64,000 bases of DNA from NCBI RefSeq assembly GCF_022201045.2, contig NC_068557.1, positions 31,287,501 to 31,351,500 on the forward strand, written 5' to 3'. Every line of letters starts with the position of its first letter. Within the stretch, counting starts at the first letter, position 1. This document shows positions 37,439-48,111 of this stretch, one piece after another. The DNA comes from Citrus sinensis. Taxonomy: Eukaryota > Streptophyta > Magnoliopsida > Sapindales > Rutaceae. The notes beneath the pieces are model-generated. The model worked only from the letters and a program-made list of their open reading frames with translations, searched no databases and was not told the DNA's origin. Both the position numbers and the translations under genes were made by a program.

Positions 37439-38435
37439 CACGCCTGTTTAATAAGATATTATTTCATTCCGAAATTAATTAATTAAAAAAAAAGTAGAAA
37501 GAAAAGACCAAACGTGCGATTAAGCATACATTAGTGGCATCTTTTAAGGTGGGCCTGTCTTGTGTTTGCTTTGGTGAGTCAAGTAGTCAACGTTGCGTGA
37601 TGTCGAACTATCGATTGCCACATTATTTTTGCCTTTTGTCGTGTTCTCACAGCGGCGCATTTTCGAAGCCAGTAAAGTCTAAAACACGTGCTTAATTCGA
37701 TGTGGATTATCTTCAACAAACTAATTTATCGAGGTTTTGACAAATATTATACTACAAACAGATAAACTACACCGCTTCCGACTTGACAATCCAATTGCTA
37801 TGAGAGTCTTTTGATGCATGCTCCTAAATCCTTATCAATTCACTAGTTGTGACGTCTATATCAATATTATCATAATTGATTGAAATATATATATATAATA
37901 AAGCTTGAGAGTTTTATTAGTTGAACTAATTAACATCATATTAAAGAGTATGGTTTATATTTAATTTATTATTTTAAATTTATCTAAACTAATAGGGTAA
38001 TATAATTAAGAATCTCAATATTTCAGTCTCATATAATAGTTTATACACTATGATCACATTTGATTAGTTATTAATATTTACCATGATGTAATAATACATA
38101 TTAACTGCCACGACATTTAGGACTGAAGTTAAAATTTTAAATATTAAGATCTCTAATATTATTAGTACTAAAATTAAAAAAATATAACATATATACATGT
38201 ATGTTTTGTTGTACACTAGCATAATGAATTATCTATCATCTTAAAAAAGATTATAAAATTTTATAACTGAAAAATCATAGTATTTTGTAGACTAATTAAT
38301 GGCATCTTTAAATATTTATTATTGGAGCCCTTTTGTCTCTAGCGCAGCTACGTGCATATGTTTCTCTCCAATTTTCTATTACATTTATTTATTTTTATTC
38401 TTATCTAGATTCTCTTGAAATGATTGAAATACAAA

Positions 38436-38550
38436 TGCGCCACTCGATCTTTGGAAATAAGTGAGAACAGTGGTTCGAGTCCTTCAAAGCCCACTCTCCC
38501 TCAATTAGGTGCGATTGAGTGGAGCTAGTTGCAGTCTTTCTCCCTTACAA
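38436..38550 (+). mobile_element. Possible SINE remnant
   Basis: GGTTCGAGTCC (38472-38482) matches a tRNA B box, and the flanking sequence (GCGCCACTCGATC before, CTCCCTCAATTAGG after) is less AT-rich than its surroundings. There is no closed cloverleaf, so it is not a tRNA gene. Boundaries are approximate. Confidence 0.35.
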
Positions 38551-38570
38551 GTATTTAAAAAAAAAGGTAA

Positions 38571-38698
38571 GACATAAATGTAAAAATCAATATAGGAATC
38601 ACTATGTCATTTTACATTATCTTCTAGATAATTAAAGTGAAACACAAATGAAAAAATCAATCTAAGAACCAGTACGTCATTTTACATTATCTTCTAGC
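38571..38698. repeat. Diverged tandem duplication, 70-bp period
   Basis: Two copies start at 38571 and 38641. Each contains ACA(T/C)AAATG, AAAAATCAAT and the identical 25-base core beginning GTCATTTTACATTATC. Confidence 0.85.
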
Positions 38699-40699
38699 TA
38701 GATAAGTAATGGCCAAATAGAATTGGATTGTAACGACACAAAAGTGGAGTACATTGACTTACCTTTCTATTAATATAATATTACAATAAGAGGAGATGAT
38801 TACTAATTTTAATTTGTAAGGATAAGAAATAATCAATTTGTATATAAAAACGTCACGTGTATATTTTTTTATGGTTGCTTTTTAACAGTAAAAGTGAAAT
38901 GAATATTAAAAATTTAAGTGATAAAAAGTAAATTAGAAGAGATAATGAAATTAAAGTCATGGCTACTTTGAAGCTACTCTAAGGTAAAGCACGAATCACA
39001 ATCACACAGTAAAGTGATAAATAATAAAAAATACGTTATAATTTTTATCATGTAGTTATGAAAAAGTATTATACTTTAGAGTGGTTACAACATAGCCGAG
39101 CCCTAAAATTAATCATTCTCCATGTTCAGATTCTCAAAGAGTCAAGATTTATGCACAAACATCTTCTAGTTGGAACTACAAGCCTTTGATGATTATAACT
39201 TGTTTATACTAAACACACATTGTAATTACATATACACACACATATGGCGATTGAACCTTTAATTTATTAATTGCATCAATCTACAAGTAATTAATCTAGT
39301 AATAAAATGGATGTTAAAGTATTGTTGCAATATAGGAGGAACACGTAAACACATTTTATTAAGAGAAACCAACCATAATCATATGGTGATTGAACCATTA
39401 ATTTATTCATGTTGGTTGCTAAGGATGCATATCTTATTCACTGGCTTGTTTGCTTAAACATTAATTTAGCAAAAAATTTTAGTCAAAGTCTAGAACACAA
39501 AAAATATTTATCTTCTTAGCAGGTTGAGTTTATGCATCAAATATTATCAACTCCGTGTTGCAAAAGGGGTGTATTTATTTAATTATTTTTATAAGACTGA
39601 TGTTAATACAAACGTGCCTAAATTATATTTCATATGTATTTTTTTATTTTTTGGTTAGAAACTCAATGCATAATTCGGTTGATAATGCATGTGATTTGAC
39701 TAGTTTGTGATTTGATTATTTCATTATTTAACAGGAAAATCACGTTTCTAATTAAGATTAGTAAATGGAGTAATAATCTCAGCCACTAGAAGCTAGCACG
39801 ACTTGTTCAAAATTTAGTTTTTTTATTACAACACAACATCGTCACTGATGACGTGCGAAATACGTAAACCAACCAAAGGCTGACAAATGGGCGGTTAGGA
39901 TGATCCAACTAGTATGATAATCACTCCGCCCATCATAAATAATTTAAATTAAAGTGGTGCCTTCGATTCAGTGAGTAGATAATTTAATCGAGATTGATTT
40001 AGCTGGGCAACGTTCAATGTTTCTGTATAAGTTTACAAAAAAGGCCGTTGAAACTTAACGCTATATTTAGAATAATTAATGGGACAAATGTTAAAAACGG
40101 TTGCTTGAGAGAATCTGCCAAGCAAATCAACGGTTTAGATGCTTGGCATCTCAGCCGGCCATATGGTATTTCTGTATCACATGACGTGTGAATGAGAATT
40201 TTAAAATTTTTTTTTTTCATATATAGTCAGTCTATCTAGGGCTCCATTTTGTCTAACGTCTTTGTGGTTTTAATTTTAAGCTACACTGTTCTAGAATTAA
40301 AGTTTGTCATAGTTTGGAGAAAAAAATTGGAAAAAAAAAAAAAGATGAAGTGTTTACCAAATATTTAACGGTTTAAAATTTCACATTACCTCACAATATA
40401 TCAAATGAAAATCCTTTACCTTATCATTTGTAACTGTGGTTTGTACGTTAAAAGTGACTTTTCATCTGTTAAATGAAAATTCTATATTATGCTTATTATT
40501 TTGTCAAAAAAATTGAACTTTAAAAGTTGTATTTTATCCGACACTTATTTTGAGCTAAACGAAGGCTAAGTTGTCACGTAATCACACTTCACATCCATCA
40601 TCTGCAATGTTCAAGTTTTCGAAAAAAAGAAAATTAAAAATGGTGTTAAGACAGAATATGTTGGGGTTGTCTTAGTAACATGCTCCAAACGAGGAGCTA

Positions 40700-40835
40700 T
40701 TCAAATCCTTTAAAGAGCCTTATCCAAAGGATCTAAGCCCGGCCCAAAAAGGTACCGGACCGGAACGGTTATGATTGAGAAGTAGGCGGAACCTGTTACG
40801 GGCTCGTATAGCCCAAATCGTTTTGACACCTCTAC
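40700..40835. mobile_element. hAT-like terminus fragment
   Basis: The sequence ends GTTTTGACACCTCTA, the reverse of a TAGAGGTGTCAAAAC terminus of the type found in plant hAT elements. Inverted GGGCTCGTATAGCCC and GCCCGGCCC-like words lie just inside. No matching left end was found. It lies about 130 bases upstream of the dioxygenase start. Confidence 0.45.
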
Positions 40836-40904
40836 AGCGGCAATATTAATATTAATATGCGTCATCCGCTTTGAAGCAATTGCGGCCTTACGAGTTTCGC
40901 CCCC

Positions 40905-40914
40905 TAATATATAA
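40905..40914 (+). promoter_or_regulatory. Candidate TATA box of dioxygenase 3
   Basis: TAATATATAA lies 48 bases before the ATG at 40962. The flanks (CGCCCCC before, TCGTAACG after) are not AT-rich, which supports the call. Confidence 0.5.
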
Positions 40915-40961
40915 TCGTAACGTGTATTAACAATTAATAATGGGTTAACTGAGAAGCGCTT

Positions 40962-42512
40962 ATGGAGTTTGAAGCGGAAGCAACGACGGTGAACTTTGGA
41001 AGATCTATTATAGTACCAAGCGTACAGGAGCTGACCAATGAAACCATTATCAATGTCCCACCTCGATATGTACGTACAGATCAGGACCCTCCGAGTGTCA
41101 CCGCTGACACATGGCTTCCATCCGTCCCACTCATCGATCTTCAGAAACTGGTGGACGATGTCCGTGCCGACGAGTTGGAGAGGTTGCACTCATCTTGCAG
41201 AGAATGGGGGTTCTTTCAGGTATACTCTACGCAACGCGAGCATTAATACTAATTATTTAATTTCTTCCTTTTATTTATTTATTTTTTTTTTTTACACGCT
41301 GCAATTCTAGTCTTTTAGATGGATTCCAACCAAAAAACATTTTAATTTTAACTTTCTTTTATAACTAAACTGAGACTGAAAGCACTACAGTTACAAATAA
41401 AAGCTTTTTATATCAAAGTTAATGATGCACAATTTTTTTTTTAAATTAATAAAATGCGTGCAGGTTATAAACCATGGAGTTAGTAGTTCATTGTTGGAGA
41501 AATTGAAGTTTGAAATTGAGAATTTCTTCAAACTTCCTTACGAAGAGAAGAAGAAGCTGTGGCAGGTGGCAGACAATCATGAAGGTTTTGGGCAGCTCTT
41601 TGTGGTTTCGGAGGAGCAGAAGTTGGACTGGTCAGACATGTTTTACATAGCAACGCTTCCACTCCATCTAAGAAAAACTGATCTCTTTCATAAACTCCCT
41701 CCAAGTCTCAGGTCTTGCAAGATTAATAATTTTTTTTTTTTGGGGGGGGGGGGGGGGGTGTAAAAAATGAAAAGATGCATCTGATGCTTAATTAATTGAT
41801 TTCATCCTCGTAAAAATGTGTTGCAGGGAGACCTTAGAATCATACTCCGCGGAGATGAAAAAGTTGGCCATGACTATTTTGGGCCACATGGCTAAAGCTT
41901 TAAGGATGGATGGCGAAGAGATGAGGGACTTGTTCAGTGATGGAGTTCAATCAATGAGAATGAATTACTATCCTCCCTGTCCTCAACCGGATAAAGTCAT
42001 TGGTTTCTCACCGCATTCTGATGCTGATGCTTTGACAATTCTGTTGCAGCTCGATGACACCCAAGGCCTTCAAATTCGTAACCAAGGCAGATGGGTTCCC
42101 GTTAAGCCGCTTCCAAACGCTTTTGTAATCAACATTGGAGACATCATGGAGGTACTATTTTACATCCGATAATTAATCTCTTTGCATGTATTAATATGAC
42201 AATGGTATTGCTATTCAATTATAACATATATATGTTCTGTTTCTGTAGATTGTGAGCAATGGCATTTATCGAAGCATCGAGCACAGGGCGTTGGTAAACT
42301 CATCGAAAGAGAGGCTGTCCATTGCAACATTCTACAGTTCCAGGATAGATTCTGAATTAGGCCCTGCACCAAGCCTTATTGGTCCAAGTAACCCTGCAAT
42401 TTTTCGTCGAATGCCTTTGGAGGAATACTTCAAGGAGTTTTTTGCTCGGAGATTAAATGGCAAAGCATACCTTGATTTCATGAGAGTGGATCTTAACAAA
42501 GTGAATAATTAA
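40962..42512 (+). CDS. 2-oxoglutarate/Fe(II)-dependent dioxygenase, SRG1-like (third gene)
   Basis: Four exons (40962-41219, 41464-41711, 41827-42151, 42249-42512) join in frame into 364 aa. Exon phases match the two minus-strand relatives, but the protein is more distant and closer in sequence to SRG1 itself ([73 protein letters not shown]). Iron ligands are H232, D234 and H289; R299 and S301 (RLSIATF) hold 2-oxoglutarate. All are present. It lies in opposite orientation to the tandem pair and about 5.7 kb upstream of it. A run of 17 G lies in intron 2. A broken exon like its fourth one lies 1.3 kb downstream. The substrate cannot be inferred. Confidence 0.93.
41731..41758 (+). repeat. T11-G17 homopolymer junction in intron 2 of dioxygenase 3
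   Basis: Eleven T (41731-41741) are followed by seventeen G (41742-41758). It starts 20 bases after the exon 2 donor. Such a long G run is rare in plant DNA and its length may be uncertain in the assembly. Confidence 0.9.
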
Positions 42513-42931
42513 CGCAATTGGGACTTCGTCAATAATCAAGGAGTTAATTCTCATTGCCTGAGCTCCTGCCGCTGAGGGTTTGATGGAATTAATTTTGTAA
42601 TAATTTTATTTAGTTGTTTACAGTACCTTATATTTAGTTACCCAAAAAAATAAAAAGGGCATGGCATGCGAACAATCATAATTGTTAATGCTATAAGACC
42701 TCTTTTTCATCTATTTCCGGTAACAAATCGAATTTCAAGAGCGTGGATTGGATAATTTCTTTCTATCTTTTATTTTTATTTTTTATTTTTTTTACTGACC
42801 TCTATATTGGCTCTTAGCTAGCCTACATCCTGTTCTTACCTCGGCTAATTAAGGTGCTGATTCTGGCATGTACATGCACTTCTTGGCTCCATGCCTAATT
42901 AACCCATCTACAGCTGCCATATTTTCATAAA
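42513..42931. other. 3' flank of dioxygenase 3
   Basis: Probable 3' UTR and spacer. A T-rich tract lies at about 42760-42792. No exon was seen. Confidence 0.4.
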
Positions 42932-43325
42932 GAGAAATTATCATTTGTATATTCTTAGTTTACTCTATTATTAAAAATACTACAACACTTTAAGGGTATA
43001 TCAATCATTCACCCTAAGTTGACAAAATATATCAGCTGACCACCAAATCGTTAGTTGCCGTTTAAATATGATAACGTCAGAAGGGTAATCTAGTCTTTTC
43101 ATATGATACAAGTGATAATTTAAGGGTATATAAGTGATAATTTAAGGGTATACAAGTGATAATTTTTTAGGGTAAAATCGTTAATTCACTGTAATTCAGT
43201 TAACTTTCAAACGGTAATTAACGGTTTGGTGGTCGGCTGATATATTTCGTCAATTTAGGGTGGACGATTGATTCACACTCAGAATATTATAATATTTTTA
43301 ATAACATAATAAATATTTTCCTTTC
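42932..43325. mobile_element. MITE with very long inverted termini
   Basis: The two arms, roughly 130 bp each, pair over most of their length. For example CACCCTAAGTTGACAAAATA on the left is mirrored by TATTTCGTCAATTTAGGGTG on the right, and GACCACCAAATCGTTA by TAACGGTTTGGTGGTC. The centre (43108-43172) holds three units of AGTGATAATTTAAGGGTATA type. Flanks TTTCATAAA and TTTCATTTA agree at 7 of 9, a possible decayed 9-bp duplication. No ORF is present. Confidence 0.75.
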
Positions 43326-43370
43326 ATTTAAAAAAATGCAGACGTTCCCACGTACCTACGATATCCAGAG

Positions 43371-43735
43371 TACTATAGACTGGTGTCCTTCGCCGATCAC
43401 TAGACATGGACATGTATATATTCGTCTGAGCTTGAGGTGGACGTGTAATTTAATACTTGTGCATATATAAAAGAACTTGCCCGAGATGTCACATCCTAGA
43501 GTGCATTAAAATATTTAAATTAGAAACGAAATTTATATATGACGATCGTGCTAGTTCTATTCATCATCTTAGCTGTGTTTCCTCATGCTAGTTCTGTATG
43601 TGCATCGTCTTAGCTGTCCTTCCTCTTCTACTTAAGATGTCAAGACTCTACGCTGGTGCCTTTCTTCGGTATCTGAAAATGGAGGTATAACTTTTCGTCT
43701 GAGTTTGAGATGGACATGTAATTTAAAACTTCTTT
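43371..43735. repeat. Diverged direct repeat, two units about 275 bp apart
   Basis: ATTCGTCTGAGCTTGAGGTG near 43423 recurs as TTTCGTCTGAGTTTGAGATG near 43697. Both are followed by GGACATGTAATTTAA or a variant, and both are preceded by a GACT...GGTG/GCTGGTGCC block. They lie between dioxygenase 3 and the broken exon, and may mark a duplicated, degraded segment. Confidence 0.6.
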
Positions 43736-43777
43736 TGCGTAGTAAAAATGTTATTGTTCTGTGCTACGATTTTGCAG

Positions 43778-43910
43778 ATGGTAACCAATGGGAATTTATC
43801 GTAGTTTCGAGCATCAAGGAACATTGAACTCAAAGAAGGTTACATATTGCCACATTCTTACAGCCAAAAATAGACAGTGTCATAAGTCTAACAAGGAACA
43901 TATCTAATAC
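43778..43910 (+). pseudogene. Degenerate dioxygenase fourth exon
   Basis: The segment aligns with the start of exon 4 of the gene at 40962-42512: a TTTTGCAG acceptor is kept, followed by a NG(I)YRS-FEH-like stretch and AACTCAAAGAAG. A one-base insertion near 43790 and a short deletion after AACTC break the frame, and the conserved arginine/serine 2-oxoglutarate motif is not recoverable. Exons 1-3 were not found nearby. It is a non-functional remnant of a fourth gene copy. Confidence 0.75.
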
Positions 43911-45956
43911 AAACCAATCCATCCAATTATTATTATTATTATTTAGAGTTACATGTCATTTTTATATTTAAGTTATTAAAAAATAAAAACCTAATTTTAT
44001 ATAACTATAAATATATAATAATTAAAATACATAGTACAAACTGTATTATTAATTTAGATTATATTCGACTTCAATCAGTGATTAGATTGGATTGGACCTA
44101 TTTAAATTTAGACACAACGCCGCCCAACTGTGTTTGGGCCAACCCGTGGGCCTCAATTTTGATTAAAAATTTATTATTATTTACTTTTATTGAGTGCTGA
44201 ATGTTGGTGCAAGTAAAAAGTTAAACTGCCTAAATCCACTTGGCTAAACAAAATTAATTATTTAAAAAAGCATAATAATAATAATATGTAAAAACTATAA
44301 TTAAACTATGGTTCTTCTAATTAATTCAATAATTTAAAACACGTTTATAATAGAAAAATTAAGAATTAAACACATAATATGAGTAGAAAAACAAAAACAT
44401 CATACCATTAAATTTCATTAATAACACAAGTGTAATTCTAATTTAATAGCATAATAAAAATGACAAGTAAATACATTTATTCCCAATATATTAATAAGGC
44501 ATGCGCACACCCTCTCCCCTCAGCTGATTAAACTTGTTAATAGATTCAAAATCAAGGTTCATAAATAGTTCCATATGTGCCAATCTAATTAGAATGTATT
44601 GTAAATTATAAAGATGTAAATTACGCCATATTTTATTTTATTTATAATTTGTAACTTTTCATTTCATAAAAATAAATTTTATTTTTTTCTCTCAAATAAT
44701 GTTTATCTTAATTGTTTTTATTATTGGGTAATATTTCTATTTGTCCTTTAAAGTTTAGATTATTAAAATTATTCAAATCGTTCAATGCAGTTATCAATAT
44801 GACTGAGAATGTCACTAATTTAAAAGAAATAAATGAGAAATTAGAAATTTAAAGCAAATTTTCAAATTTAAATTATATTTTTCTATAACAAAACAAAAAA
44901 GAAATGTTTAAAAAGTTGACATGGACCCATGGGCTGACACATATAGACCCCAGATAGGCTCGTGTCCATGTCGTGCCTAGGCACTACTCCTGAGCCGAAA
45001 AGCCTAGGTCGACACAGCCTGCTAGCCATCTCTAAATATAACTACCGAAATTTTGTTGTCTTTTCTTAATTTTCGATTACGTGCACGCGCTCAAGTTGTG
45101 CTCGAAGTCTTTAATCGAGAAATTTAACGATGGTCGCATCTTTGCAACGGCTGTAATGTACAACCTTATTCTTTTTGTCACTGGACCTTTCAAAATAGCA
45201 ACTCCTTATTAGCCGTAAGTGCAACACTCTCGAGTACGCCCAGCCCGCAGAAGTTTTTCTCTACATTGCTTATCATTCAATTCCATAGACCGAAAAAGTC
45301 TTCTTTCGACAGATGGGATTTTTGTCATGGGTTTTCAGTTCATTTAATAGAACGAATAACCCTACAAGGCCAGCAGACAGGCAACCCAGCAACAGAGAGA
45401 GGACAACCAATAAATAAATGCAATAGCTTTGAAGATGAGAGCAACACATCCCACTGTGTTATTAGAGCTATTACTGCAACATCATGACAGATCACTGCAA
45501 GAATTTGACCACTTTGAATGGCTAGGTAATCTGTAATTCAAATACAGTAGATAAAAATGACAGGAAATTTGGTTTTAAATGCTGCCAAGAAACCTCCAAG
45601 CATCATATCGTCAACAATTACACAAGCATTATAGATTTTAGCGGAATGAATGAGAGGGGAGAGAGAGAGAGAGAGAGAGCAAATCACTAATATTTTGCTA
45701 GACAATGACAAAATTGAAAAGATAACAAATAGAAGCTGCAGCAATGTTTTCTATTATCTAAATAATTTAAAAATAGATGATCAACAATTTACAGTAAATG
45801 TCAATATAATACATTTACCCTATGCTACACGGACCGATGGCTTCATTCCCTATTCCAAACACGGAGTGTATCAATCCATAAATTCCAACAGTACCTATAA
45901 ATAGTTAACAGTTAGTGTTGGAACAGAACATAATCCTTACAGCACGCGTTAGCTGC
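43911..45956. other. Intergenic region with a decayed hAT end
   Basis: AT-rich and non-coding as far as I can see. CTAGCCATCTCTA at about 45021-45035, with GGCTCGTG-type words just inside, looks like the right end of a hAT element whose left end is missing. A GA microsatellite lies at 45657-45679. Confidence 0.4.
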
Positions 45957-48033
45957 ATCACCATTGCCTCCAAACCTAACATTGAAAAAAAAGAAGGATT
46001 TATGAGGCACAACTCAAGATAGAATGTAGTTAAATGTAAATGAAGAGTATTTTAAGAGCCATAAAGGGAAAAATTAAAACAAAATGCCCCCTCAGCAACG
46101 AAAGGAGATGAGGGCCAGATTGAGGGGCTGAAGCCCTTGTATCGTTTGAGGTAGAGGCCAGGGCATAAGGGTTTCCCACACTACCCAGAAGAAAAAACAC
46201 ACAAACATTCACTTACATATTAGAGGGGTTTTAAAATAAAATGGCGCACCTTTTAACAGGATAAATTACATACACAAATACTGGGAAAATCTATGGTTTT
46301 ACAGGACATTCATATGACATCTCAACCAAGGAAGAAAGAAACCTTTCTTGTCATCGTTTGCTAAATGCCCTTTTCCATTTTCCAAAAGAGAAGGTAGGTA
46401 AGAACAACTCTAGGATTTTTATTCTCATATCTAGACGTGATCAAAACAATAGAAGACTGAGATCTTACTTGCATTGATACATATTGAGTTTTCAAGTTTA
46501 CAGATGAAGAAAAAGTGTTGAATCAAGGGAAAGAGTGGCAATTGTAGAAGCTACCTAACAAATAGGAAAAATATTAATAAAACCTATCATATGGTAAGTA
46601 CAATGACTTCACATTGTGTTGAAAAAATCTGCCCCTCAGGGCAGAAATGAGGAGGTACTCTACTGTTAACCGTTAGAGCTTTATCCCCCACAGGTTGGTG
46701 ACATATAATGCAAATAAAAAGTTAAGTGTGACATTTTTCTATGACAACTGAACCATCATCATAGACTTTTATGAAATAATTTAACAAAAGTATTGTTGAT
46801 TTTCTATTTTAAGAAATAATATCTTGACAAGGGAGATCACTTGAATTTCAGAACAAACAATGGAGATCCATGCATTTATCACTCAAAATGGAAGGCACTG
46901 TAGCTTACTCTCTACCAGTGGAATGATGTTCAATAAATAGAGAACATAGTCATAATAAAGTTTGAAATTTTCCAGGAAATAGAACACATTAAAAGAACAA
47001 CACTCAACTTCATGCCATTTCCTGAGATGCAGAGGATGTGCAGAATACAACAAACATATCAAAGTTTATCTTTCTCCCCGACAGTTCTCAGTAAAAATGG
47101 TTGAAAGTAAAATAAGCTGTTTCAGTGGCAAATAGTGGGAAAGCAACAGCTATCTTTTCCCTCTCCTTTCATGCCTTCTCTTATCTCTCTCTTTCTCTCT
47201 TCTCCTGAATGGTCCTTTGATTATCAAAACTAAGCAAGTATTCTAGAGATAAATCCTTCCAAATTACTTATGGTTTACTGATTTTCTACTTTTTTTTTCC
47301 AGCTCCACTTAGTTGTCAAGGAAATCCTACTCATTCTCTAGTGTGATCGATTCAGCTAAACTCCTTTCTGCTAATCCACAAAGACTTATATTATCTTTAA
47401 AAATTACAAATTTTGCCTCTACAGCGCTAAAATGATTGCCACATCAAGAACATTGCTAAAAAAAGGTATGTCCAAAAGTCATAAATTACGGACAGATGCA
47501 TAATTACACAGTAAGTTCAAGCCAATTCCTTTGATGCCACGCAAACCTATCCGTATCAAATTGTTATTATTATTTTAATCTTCATTTTGGTAATCCAAAC
47601 AACAATTTGTGAGATACAGGTGTCGTTTTCTTTTTCATAGTCATGAACAACAACAGCATACAAGTCATAATTTGTACTACAACACAACAACACATTTAAG
47701 GAAATAAGACTCCATGTGTAATACAAAAACACTAACACAGCCAATACATGTAATATGTTTTAATGAAACTTGAGAACAACATTTCATCAAATCTCAACGC
47801 ACCCACTTAGCCACCACCTTTAATAATAAAATCCAGAAACTAAGATGAATAATCAGCACTAAACATACCTCAAAAACTAAACTTTAACTGAACAAAAACA
47901 AAATAAAAATCGAAACTTTGAATATCATTTCTTTCGTTTTTTTTTCTTTTGACAAAAAAAAAGGGTTACCCTTTTGGCAGAAACCATGGCCACGGTAGCC
48001 TTGAGGCTGAGGTCGAGTTGTTGCCGACCACAT
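45957..48033 (-). other. Possible short-exon transcript, unidentified
   Basis: On the minus strand a leader-like GA/CT tract (48085-48111) is followed by ATG at 48033 and an open stretch MWSATTRPQPQGYRGHGFCQK. It runs to a candidate donor GGTAACC, which puts exon 1 at 47970-48033. A candidate acceptor (CAATGTTAG) lies near 45994, ahead of a short open stretch with a further GTAAGG donor. Composition of the first exon looks coding-like. I could not build a complete frame or recognise a family. It could be a small-protein gene with tiny exons, a non-coding RNA, or chance. Confidence 0.25.
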
Positions 48034-48084
48034 CTCAAAAACAAACCCTAAATCAATTTCTATCAAGAAATGGAAAAAAACGGG

Positions 48085-48111
48085 GGAGAGAGAGAGAGAG
48101 AGAGAGAGAGG
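48085..48111. repeat. (GA)n microsatellite
   Basis: About thirteen GA dinucleotides. It lies in the putative leader of the unidentified minus-strand transcript, where it would read as CT repeats, a common plant leader feature. Confidence 0.95.

Larger units (their letters stand above)
37447..40904. other. Spacer before the plus-strand dioxygenase
   Basis: AT-rich and non-coding. It contains a SINE-like B box near 38472, a 70-bp tandem duplication at 38571-38698, and two hAT-like ends near 40237 and 40835. No exon was seen. Confidence 0.4.

Noticed and set aside
38472-38482. Possible tRNA gene (B-box GGTTCGAGTCC)
   Set aside because: No acceptor stem, D arm or anticodon arm can be paired around it; SINE remnant is more likely.
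40237-40570. Possible hAT element with GGGCTCCATTTTG and CGTTTAGCTC ends
   Set aside because: Terminal matches are short and gapped, and no 8-bp duplication could be found.
46030-46212. Minus-strand 60-codon frame (LLGSVGNPYALAST...)
   Set aside because: It has coding-like composition, but no splice sites could tie it in frame to the neighbouring candidate exons, and no family is recognised.
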